Origin: Candidatus Bipolaricaulota bacterium
GTDB lineage: Bacteria > Bipolaricaulota > Bipolaricaulia > RBG-16-55-9
DNA length: 5,554 bases
NCBI GenBank assembly: GCA_015487455.1
Contig: WFPR01000067.1
Coordinates: forward strand, 1 to 5,554
Direction: 5' to 3'
Positions within the stretch are counted from its first letter, which is position 1; each line of letters begins with the position of its first letter. Shown one piece after another: positions 1 through 5,093 of this stretch. The notes under the pieces were generated by a model. The model ran no database searches. It saw nothing but the letters and a program-made list of their open reading frames with translations, and was not told the origin of the DNA. The position numbers were made by a program, and so were the translations under genes.

Positions 1-774
1 CACGCGCCACCGCCACGGCCCGCTCGAGCCCTCCACCCTCAGGTTCAGGGCCTTGAGGTGCCCGCCGGGGGTCAGCGCCGCCTCGGCCGCCAGCGTCGCT
101 CCCCTCCCCACATACGCGCTCACGCGGGCGCTCCAGGGCGCGGGGCGGGCGGGCCGCCACTGCAGCTCGGTCGCCCAGCCCGAGCCGGGCGGCGCCCAGC
201 TCAGCCCCGCGCTTTGAAGTGTCGGCCCCGCCCCTGCCCGGACCCGGAGCGTGAGCCCGTTCAGCTCGAGCTGAAGCCCCGTGTCGGGCCGGCGCCACCG
301 GCCGCTGAGCGTCCAAGTGGGCTCCCGTCCGGCGGCCGTCTCCAGCTTGAGCTGAGCCTGCCCCGCTTCGCCGAGCAGCTCCAGCCGCAGGGCCAAGGCG
401 GGCTCCTCCTCGAGGGCCAGCTCGACGCCGCCCCGCCAGGGGCCGAGCTGCACGTCCTCCGCGAGGGCGAGGCGCCAGGCGGGCGTCTGCTGTAAGGGCC
501 GCCCCAGCTCCAGTCGGAGCGCCCAGCCGCCCCGCCGCGCGCCCAGCGTAAAGACCAGCTCCGGCGGCGCGTTCGCGGCCAGCTCCACCCCGACGCCCAG
601 CTCCAACACCCAAGCCGGGGACAGGGGGGACGGGGATGGCGCTTGCGCTTGAGCCCACGCGGTTGCGTCCTCGCTCACGCCCATGACCCCGAGCCCGAGT
701 CCGAGTCCGACCCTGACCCCGACCCCCAGCGCAAGCGTGAGGAGGCCACCCCTCGCGCGGCCTTTGGCGTTCAT
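1..774 (-). CDS. Exported beta-strand-rich protein, N-terminal part, family not recognised (partial)
   Basis: The minus-strand frame is open from the ATG at 774-772 to the left edge, 258 codons without a stop; the C-terminus lies outside the window. Residues 1-9 are basic (MNAKGRARG). Residues 10-33 are a hydrophobic core of alternating Leu/Val and Gly, and AWAQAQA at 39-45 offers an AxA signal-peptidase site, so Sec export is likely. A Pro/Ser linker (46-53) follows. From residue 55 there are many short alternating polar/nonpolar stretches, such as WVLELGVGVELA and WALRLEL, separated by Gly/Pro/Arg turns and rich in Trp. This is the look of amphipathic beta strands in an outer-membrane barrel or a large beta-sheet envelope protein. 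There are no cysteines. ATG 774 is preferred because it keeps the basic n-region; the in-frame ATG at 684 would delete most of the signal peptide. No strong Shine-Dalgarno lies directly before 774. Coding status is inferred from the long open frame and signal peptide; the function is unknown. Confidence 0.72.
   Translation of the reverse strand, partial: MNAKGRARGGLLTLALGVGVRVGLGLGLGVMGVSEDATAWAQAQAPSPSPLSPAWVLELGVGVELAANAPPELVFTLGARRGGWALRLELGRPLQQTPAWRLALAEDVQLGPWRGGVELALEEEPALALRLELLGEAGQAQLKLETAAGREPTWTLSGRWRRPDTGLQLELNGLTLRVRAGAGPTLQSAGLSWAPPGSGWATELQWRPARPAPWSARVSAYVGRGATLAAEAALTPGGHLKALNLRVEGSSGPWRWRV
685..726. repeat. Imperfect hexanucleotide tandem repeat (7 units) in the signal-peptide coding region
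   Basis: Seven consecutive 6-bp units on the plus strand follow the pattern GA-C/G-C/T-C-C/T: gacccc, gagccc, gagtcc, gagtcc, gaccct, gacccc, gacccc. On the coding (minus) strand they specify alternating Val/Leu and Gly (one Arg), which is most of the hydrophobic core of the signal peptide of the leftmost gene. Because the unit is 6 bp, gain or loss of a unit keeps the frame and changes core length by two residues. Confidence 0.8.
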
Positions 775-785
775 GGTAGGGCCAT
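771..785 (-). other. Possible four-codon leader cistron coupled to the exported-protein start
   Basis: On the minus strand an ATG at 785-783 opens a four-codon frame (MALP) whose TGA (773-771) overlaps the next ATG (774-772) as ATGA. A GGGAG motif (complement of 792-796) lies 6 nt before this first ATG. The main start at 774 has no such motif at normal distance. Coupled reinitiation could explain how the main gene is translated. A frame this short can arise by chance, so this is only a suggestion. Confidence 0.25.
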
Positions 786-817
786 TGTACGCTCCCAACG
801 GACGTGCAGAAAGTGGT

Positions 818-847
818 TTGAGTCGCCTTGGGATCTTCCGGTATTAT
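818..847 (+). promoter_or_regulatory. Candidate sigma-70-type promoter of the toxin-antitoxin operon
   Basis: TTGAGT (818-823, 4 of 6 matches to the -35 consensus) and TATTAT (842-847, 5 of 6 matches to the -10) are separated by 18 bp and lie about 45 bp before the antitoxin start. On the other strand the same AT-rich spot reads CATAAT (848-843, 5 of 6), so it could also serve the divergent exported-protein gene, although I see no matching -35 on that side. Confidence 0.5.
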
Positions 848-862
848 GACGCCGGAACCGGC
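836..862. promoter_or_regulatory. Candidate antitoxin operator: paired CCGG inverted repeats over the -10
   Basis: TTCCGG (836-841) and CCGGAA (852-857) form a perfect 6-bp inverted repeat around a 10-bp spacer that contains the -10 hexamer. The right arm is shared with a second inverted repeat, GCCGG-AA-CCGGC (851-862). CCGG therefore occurs three times in 24 bp. RHH antitoxins typically bind short palindromes in their own promoter, so repression of vapBC by the VapB-VapC complex here is a reasonable inference. Binding could also affect the divergent gene. Confidence 0.5.
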
Positions 863-892
863 AATTGAGTCTGAAGTGGGAGGTCAAGTCGA

Positions 893-1135
893 ATGCCGAA
901 GCTCCAAGAGCGGCTGGAAGTGCGGTTAGACCCTGAGCTGATGGCCCAGGTGCGGCGGGAGGCTGAACGGCGGGGGATGTCGATGGCGCAGCTCGTCCGG
1001 GAGGCCCTGCAGGCGTTCTTCCGCGAGGAGGATCGGGCCCGCTTGCAGGCGGCGGAGGCCCTCTTTCGCGTAGGAGCCCCGGTGGACGACTGGCCCGCCC
1101 TCGAGCGGGAGATCGAAGAGGCTTATGGACGCTAA
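893..1135 (+). CDS. Ribbon-helix-helix antitoxin, VapB/CopG type
   Basis: This is an 80-residue protein with the compact MetJ/Arc/CopG layout. A short beta strand (LEVRLDPEL, residues 8-16) would pair with a partner to make the DNA-contacting ribbon. It is followed by helix A (about 15-27, MAQVRREAERRGM), a turn with SMAQLVREAL and helix B (about 29-46). The C-terminal part (about 60-80, GAPVDDWPALEREIEEAYGR) is acidic and probably wraps around and blocks the toxin. The expected role is to neutralise the downstream PIN RNase and repress its own promoter. GGAGG (879-883) lies 9 nt before the ATG, which supports this start. The reading frame overlaps the toxin gene by 11 bp, which couples their translation. 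The length and tail fit VapB; the exact subfamily cannot be told by eye. Confidence 0.9.
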   Translation: MPKLQERLEVRLDPELMAQVRREAERRGMSMAQLVREALQAFFREEDRARLQAAEALFRVGAPVDDWPALEREIEEAYGR

Positions 1136-1559
1136 CGCCGCCGAAGGCCCGGTCTTTATCGACACAAACGTCCCCATCTACGCCGCGGGACGGCCGCATC
1201 CGCTCCGCGAGCCAGCGCGCCGGGTGATTCGAGCCATTGCCCAGGCCCAAATGGACGCCTTTACCGACGTGGAGGTTCTGCAAGAGCTGCTCTACCGCTA
1301 CACGCGTCTTGGGGAACGCGAGAAAGGCTTTCAGATTTTCGACGCCTTCACTCGACTGATGGCGGGCCGGGTGCTCCCGGTGGACGTCAAAGACCTGCAG
1401 CGCTCGCGGACGCTCCTGGATCGCTATGCGACCCTGAGCCCTCGCGACGCCATCCACGTGGCCGTCATGCAACGTCACCGTATCACCCGCATCATCACCG
1501 CTGATCGCGACTTTGACGCGGTACCGGACCTCGTCCGTTTGGACCTTAGCGCCTTCTGA
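1125..1559 (+). CDS. vapC: PIN-domain RNase toxin, VapC type
   Basis: This 144-residue protein is the usual VapC length. The PIN-domain acidic residues are all visible: D13 in FIDTN near the N-terminus, E54 in VEVLQELLYR, D108 in SPRDAIHVA, and D127 with D131 in TADRDFD. These coordinate Mg2+ in PIN nucleases, so the enzyme looks intact. VapC toxins are cytoplasmic endoribonucleases that usually cut tRNA or rRNA and stop growth when free of antitoxin; the target here cannot be inferred. The gene starts inside the antitoxin gene (ATG at 1125, antitoxin TAA at 1133-1135). A GAAGAGG purine run (1115-1121) sits only 3 nt ahead, so translation probably depends on ribosomes leaving the antitoxin. 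The pair lies on the opposite strand to all other genes here and looks like a self-contained module. Confidence 0.93.
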   Translation: MDANAAEGPVFIDTNVPIYAAGRPHPLREPARRVIRAIAQAQMDAFTDVEVLQELLYRYTRLGEREKGFQIFDAFTRLMAGRVLPVDVKDLQRSRTLLDRYATLSPRDAIHVAVMQRHRITRIITADRDFDAVPDLVRLDLSAF

Positions 1560-1572
1560 GACAAAAAGGCGA

Positions 1573-1604
1573 GAGGCCCCGACCTGAAGCCAAGCCGGGG
1601 CCTC
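1573..1604 (-). terminator. Hairpin terminator in the convergent gap, better on the minus strand
   Basis: GAGGCCCCG (1573-1581) and CGGGGCCTC (1596-1604) form a perfect 9-bp GC-rich stem with a 14-nt loop. Reading the minus strand, the stem is followed after 5 nt by five T residues (complement of 1563-1567), so it fits a Rho-independent terminator for the RTX gene ending at 1632. On the plus strand no T-tract follows, but the same hairpin lies 14 bp past the vapC stop and may also slow that transcript. Outer AGGCG/CGCCT (1567-1571, 1613-1617) could extend the stem with a bulge. Confidence 0.65.
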
Positions 1605-1631
1605 CCCATCTGCGCCTACCGTCCTTTGAGT

Positions 1632-2528
1632 TTAGGGGTTGATGGTCTCGCAGTCGGTGAGGTTCGGTTCAAACCCCATAGCGATCCGCCAGAGGTTTTG
1701 ACCGTTGGCGTGGCGGGCACGGCGGTTGTTGTCCACGTAGACGGTGTCGCTCCCATCGCCGCAGCTAATGATGTCAAGCCCGCTCTGGGCGGTGAGGTAA
1801 ATCGTGTCGTTTCCACTCCCGCCGTTCACGATGTCGCGCTCGTAGTCGCTGTAGAGGTAAATATAGGTAGTGCCTGCGCCTTCAATGCGATCCCGTCCGC
1901 GACCGTCGAAGATGTAGTTTGTATAACCTCCCCCTCTGATGATGTCGTTGCCCCGGCCTCCGTAAAGGTAGTTTGTCGTGCTGGAGCTGGAAGCGTCAAT
2001 GGTGTCGTTGCCCGATTCGCCATATATAACTTTGGTGTTGGTATTAGTTTGGCCTTGTACGATAATGCGGTCGTTCCCTGAGCCGCCGAAGATGTTGTCC
2101 TTGCCTGTCCCAGTGTCAATTGTATCGTCACCGGGGCCGCCGTAAACTGTGTCATCGCCAGCGCCAGCGAGGATGCGGTCGTTGCCCGAGCCGCCGGTGA
2201 TCTCATCGTTGCCCCCTTCGGCTTGGATGTTGTCATCGCCCGGGCCTCCATCGATGGTTTCAGCACTGTTACCGCCTTGAATCTGATCGTCGCCAGAACC
2301 GCCGTAAATCCTTGTGGCATCTCCTGCGGTGATGAAATCATCACCACCTAGCCCTGCTATTTGACTAGGTGTTCCATTACCCGTGGTTGAGTCGTTCATC
2401 ACATCATCACCATTTGTCCCCATACAATTGGTGACGCCATTGCAGTCAATCACCGCTGCGTAGGCCAGGAACACGATGGACAGAAATGCCGTTCCTAAGC
2501 TGGCCAAGCCCAGCATGGCCTTCCTCAT
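1632..2528 (-). CDS. Secreted RTX-repeat (hemolysin-type calcium-binding) protein
   Basis: With the start at 2528 the protein has 298 residues. The frame is open from an ATG at 2588, but AAAGGAGG lies 9 nt before the ATG at 2528, and that start gives a clean signal peptide: MRK, a hydrophobic core at 4-22 and an AYAA cleavage region near 24-25. Residues about 59-266 are a nonapeptide array of GGxGxDxU type (GGSGDDQIQ, GGPGDDNIQ, GGSGNDRIL, GGPGDDTID and others). Such arrays bind Ca2+ in the turns and fold into a parallel beta-roll when calcium is met outside the cell. From about 184 the repeats become irregular and rich in Tyr, Asn and Thr. Cysteine pairs flank the array (C29/C35 and C256/C293). 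Unlike classic RTX toxins it has an N-terminal Sec signal, no type I secretion genes nearby and no recognisable enzyme domain. It lies 74 bp below the 752-residue secreted protein, probably in one operon. Base composition is visibly less GC-rich than in the flanking genes. Its role is unknown; structural, adhesive or calcium-binding are possible. Confidence 0.87.
   Translation of the reverse strand: MRKAMLGLASLGTAFLSIVFLAYAAVIDCNGVTNCMGTNGDDVMNDSTTGNGTPSQIAGLGGDDFITAGDATRIYGGSGDDQIQGGNSAETIDGGPGDDNIQAEGGNDEITGGSGNDRILAGAGDDTVYGGPGDDTIDTGTGKDNIFGGSGNDRIIVQGQTNTNTKVIYGESGNDTIDASSSSTTNYLYGGRGNDIIRGGGYTNYIFDGRGRDRIEGAGTTYIYLYSDYERDIVNGGSGNDTIYLTAQSGLDIISCGDGSDTVYVDNNRRARHANGQNLWRIAMGFEPNLTDCETINP
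1731..2354 (-). repeat. RTX nonapeptide repeat array (degenerate 27-bp periodicity)
   Basis: This segment encodes residues about 59-266 of the RTX protein. Repeats with Gly-Gly-x-Gly-(Asp/Asn)-Asp and a following hydrophobic residue recur about every 9 residues, giving a weak 27-bp period in the DNA. Codons vary between units, so the repeat is kept at the protein level. The array is interrupted by Asn/Thr/Ser-rich insertions around residues 158-166 and 179-186. Confidence 0.85.
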
Positions 2529-2537
2529 TTTTGCCAA

Positions 2538-2545
2538 CCTCCTTT
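2538..2545 (-). promoter_or_regulatory. Strong Shine-Dalgarno that fixes the RTX protein start at 2528
   Basis: The minus strand reads AAAGGAGG here, 9 nt before the ATG at 2528. This favours the internal start over the ATG at 2588, although the latter also has a GGGAGG motif 5 nt before it and cannot be fully excluded. Confidence 0.7.
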
Positions 2546-2602
2546 GCTCTTTCTTCCTCTCCTCTACGTGTCGGCTTTTTCCGTACATTCCGCCCTCCCT
2601 AG

Positions 2603-4861
2603 CTAGCGCAACACCACGAGCTTGCGCACGTCCGTCCGGATCACCCGGCCGTCCACGCCCTTCACTTCCACCACGTAGAGGTACACGCCGTTGGCCAGCG
2701 GCCGCCCCTGCTCATCGAGCAGCCGGACCCGCAGCTGGCGGCCCGAGGCGCCCTCGTCGAGCACCGTCCGCCCGGCCAGGTCGAAGAGCTGCACGCGCAC
2801 GCCCTGGATGCCCACGCCCTGGGCCTTGACCGTCAGCGCGCCCTTCGCCGCGAAGGCCTGGACGGCGCTCACGCCGAACGCCCGGACGGGCGCTTGAGGC
2901 TCGGCGGAGGCGGAAGAAGAGGAGACGCCCAGGGCCAGGCGGGCGATCTCGGCCACGTCAGCGGAGGTGAGCTCGGTGTTGCACATCGGGACGGCGCCTT
3001 CGGGGGCGACGGGGTCGGCCACGTCGGCGATCATCTTCTGCTCGTCGGTGAGGCCGACGCAGTCGCGCAGGAGCTGATCGGCCAACAGCAGCGCGTCGCT
3101 TACGGTCACCCGGCCGTCGAGGTCGACGTCCCCGGGGGTGGCCAGCCGCACCTCGCCGGGGTCCATCCCCACGTCCATGGTGAGGTCCACGTTGTCCGCG
3201 TCGGTGACGGTCTCGAACGTCAGGCTGACCAGGGTCCGCTGGTTGGGGACCGCCCCCGGCGCCCGCTCGATGATCACGTAGGCCACCGGGCCGTGTTGGA
3301 AAGCGAAGTCCCTCATGGCGGGGTCGACCCAGACGGAGAAGCGGGCCTCCCCGCGGCGGTTGTCGATGACGCAGGCATCGGGCTGAGCGTCCCCGTTCAC
3401 GAGGGCGTCGTCGCACTCCACGACGCGGTAGAGGATCTGATAGCCCGTAGGCAGATCGCCCGTGGTGACGTCGGGGTCGGTGGTGTCGGTCACCGGGACC
3501 GGGTTGAGACCCGCGGCGTCCACGGCCACGCCGATGATCCCCTTGACGTGGATGACGTTGGGGTCGTACGTCAGGGTGCCCTCCAGCGCGCCGAAGCCCG
3601 GCAGCGGGAAGCCGACCGCTCGAATTTCCAATGTCCCTCTGTCCCGGATGAGGAAGGGGCTTGGGTTGGTGATGTCGAGCAGACCGCGGCCGATGGCCAC
3701 CGGCGGGTCCATCAGCACCACGGGAGCGGCGGTGGGGTTAACCGGCCACCCAAAGGGTTCCTCAGCCAGGACTTGGATCTGGAGCTGGAGGGTCTTGCCC
3801 TTGAGGGCAAAGGCCGAGATCTCAGCTTCCACGGCGACCGTTACACATTGGTCGTCATTGAGTTGCAAGGAGAGGGGCACGTCGATCCCTGCACCTCCGC
3901 GGTTGAACTCCACCCCGATGTCCGCGGAGGTGAGGCTGGCGATCAAAGAGCGGCCAGCCCCCTCGATGCGGTAGAAGCGCAGTCCGGCGATGTCGGTGTA
4001 GATGGCTGTCCCGCTCGGCCCCTGCTTGACGTTGAACAGGCTGATGTGGAGGGCATCATCGTTGGAATCGCGGTCGCAGAGGGTGAAACGACCCACCTCG
4101 CGGATCTCGCCCGGCATGAGGGGGTCGATCAACACGAAGTCCTCGGTGAAGGAGTTGACCCCGCCGTTCCAGACGAACTCTGGCTTGCCATCGGTCACGG
4201 AGGCCGTATAGGTGTGGGGGAACGGCGGGCTGCCGCTCTGCTCCTCGATCTCCAGCGTCACCCTCAGCCGGAGGGTGTGCCCCTGGGCTCGATTGAGCAG
4301 CTGGTCCGTCTCGTTCACCCGCACGGCCACCCAGAAGCCCACCGTGCCGTCATCGGGGATGGTGTAGTTGGTGTCCCACTGAGCGATGAAGCCGATGTTC
4401 CGATCGGCTGAGGGGGTTGTGGGCTGAGGGCCCCCCAGCGTAACCAAAGCTGAAGGATCGCAATTGCCGGTCGCGGTGGCATCGTAGACCAAGACTTCCA
4501 CCACGTCCTGATCGGTCGCCGTGCCAAGGTTCTCCACCGTGATGCCTAAAATCGTGGGAGGGCCCATGTCGTCGTTCGAGGGCGGATCGACGTCCCGGAC
4601 CTCAAAGTACATGACCTCGACCCCGGCCCCACGCATCACTCCAAATGGGTCGCACTCCATCGGGGTGGAGTCCAAAGGCTCGACGGCTCGATAAGGAGCC
4701 TCGTAGCCTCCGGGGAAGTAATAAGGCGCGTCTGGAGGGTTCTCCGGGAAGCCTCCGTCCTGGATCTCGACTTGGCCGTAAACCGGCAACCCAACGAAGA
4801 GGACTCCGGCCGCTAAAATCGAGATTGCACGCGACAAACGCCTTGAAAGTTTTTCGCCCAT
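2603..4861 (-). CDS. Large secreted multidomain protein with cohesin-like, dockerin-like and C-terminal sorting-like domains
   Basis: The protein has 752 residues. Residues 1-30 form a signal peptide: basic start with several Arg, hydrophobic core 12-28, cleavage near VYGQ. Segments about 81-207 and 252-368 look like two distant copies of one beta-sandwich-like domain; each ends with a similar run of strands (GTVGFWVAVRV with HTLRLRVTLEI; QCVTVAVEAEI with KTLQLQIQVLA). Segment about 391-566 resembles the cohesin/CBM-related fold, with the pattern GALEGTLTYDPNVIHVKGI and later VSLTFETV. Residues 577-645 are dockerin-like: a clear first calcium loop with D578, D580, D582 and D589 (GDVDLDGRVTVSDALLLADQ), then a second half interrupted by an insertion before LTSADVAEIARLALG. 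A Ser-rich linker (647-653) leads to a C-terminal domain (676-752) with QLFDLAGRTV, ANGVYLYVVEV and a basic end (RTDVRKLVVLR), typical of FlgD-like/T9SS-type C-terminal domains. It is probably a surface-anchored or secreted binding or scaffold protein; no catalytic domain is visible. AAGGAGG (4868-4874) supports the start. The RTX gene follows 74 bp downstream. Confidence 0.9.
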   Translation of the reverse strand: MGEKLSRRLSRAISILAAGVLFVGLPVYGQVEIQDGGFPENPPDAPYYFPGGYEAPYRAVEPLDSTPMECDPFGVMRGAGVEVMYFEVRDVDPPSNDDMGPPTILGITVENLGTATDQDVVEVLVYDATATGNCDPSALVTLGGPQPTTPSADRNIGFIAQWDTNYTIPDDGTVGFWVAVRVNETDQLLNRAQGHTLRLRVTLEIEEQSGSPPFPHTYTASVTDGKPEFVWNGGVNSFTEDFVLIDPLMPGEIREVGRFTLCDRDSNDDALHISLFNVKQGPSGTAIYTDIAGLRFYRIEGAGRSLIASLTSADIGVEFNRGGAGIDVPLSLQLNDDQCVTVAVEAEISAFALKGKTLQLQIQVLAEEPFGWPVNPTAAPVVLMDPPVAIGRGLLDITNPSPFLIRDRGTLEIRAVGFPLPGFGALEGTLTYDPNVIHVKGIIGVAVDAAGLNPVPVTDTTDPDVTTGDLPTGYQILYRVVECDDALVNGDAQPDACVIDNRRGEARFSVWVDPAMRDFAFQHGPVAYVIIERAPGAVPNQRTLVSLTFETVTDADNVDLTMDVGMDPGEVRLATPGDVDLDGRVTVSDALLLADQLLRDCVGLTDEQKMIADVADPVAPEGAVPMCNTELTSADVAEIARLALGVSSSSASAEPQAPVRAFGVSAVQAFAAKGALTVKAQGVGIQGVRVQLFDLAGRTVLDEGASGRQLRVRLLDEQGRPLANGVYLYVVEVKGVDGRVIRTDVRKLVVLR

Positions 4862-5093
4862 TGCGAACCTCCTTCCTTTTTCCCCTGTTCCTGCTCTTGC
4901 CCCTTGCCCTTGAACGAGAACAGGACGCCTGCCTTCCCGTCCCGTGAGTGTGCTTATCGTCAGCGATCCACCAACCCCCTTGCTCGGCGAAGTGATCTGG
5001 GACCTGTTGAAGCGGCGCTATGGTAACCCCTGCGGGGGACGGATGTCTGTAATGCGAGCTACGCTGGCCTGGGCTTGCTCGGCCCCGTTCGGT
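4862..5093. other. Noncoding gap holding the leader of the secreted-protein operon
   Basis: These 232 bp lie between the coiled-coil gene (ending at 5094) and the secreted operon start (4861), both on the minus strand. The last 60 nt before the start are purine-rich on the minus strand. A 10-bp direct repeat (cttgctcggc, plus-strand sense) occurs at 4979-4988 and 5074-5083. Short hairpins are possible at 5027-5037 (CCCC-TGC-GGGG) and 5071-5085, but neither has a T-tract, so they are not convincing terminators. I could not find a good -35/-10 pair, RNA gene or riboswitch. Confidence 0.5.
4868..4874 (-). promoter_or_regulatory. Shine-Dalgarno of the 752-residue secreted protein
   Basis: The minus strand reads AAGGAGG followed by TTCGCA and the ATG at 4861. 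The same GGAGGTT-x-GCA arrangement stands before the RTX gene, so both secreted genes seem to use one type of strong initiation site. Confidence 0.8.

Noticed and set aside
58..495. Plus-strand frame of 145 codons at the left edge
   Set aside because: It is antisense to the exported-protein frame, which is open for 258 codons and starts with a signal peptide. The plus frame gives a Pro/Gly/Arg-rich product typical of a shadow frame.
771..1478. Minus-strand frame of 235 codons across the toxin-antitoxin operon
   Set aside because: It overlaps two well-supported plus-strand genes with PIN and RHH motifs; its product is Pro/Arg-rich and low in complexity.
1626..2081. Plus-strand frame antisense to the RTX gene
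   Set aside because: The repeat pattern of the RTX array produces an open mirror frame; there is no start signal and no coherent protein pattern.
2894..4411. Very long plus-strand open frame (505 codons) antisense to the secreted-protein gene
   Set aside because: It mirrors the GC-rich coding frame of the minus-strand gene. Its product is rich in Gly, Val, Asp and His without domain pattern, signal peptide or Shine-Dalgarno, whereas the minus-strand frame has all of these.
5027..5037. Small CCCC-TGC-GGGG hairpin considered as a terminator after the coiled-coil gene
   Set aside because: The stem is only 4-5 bp and no T-tract follows on the minus strand.
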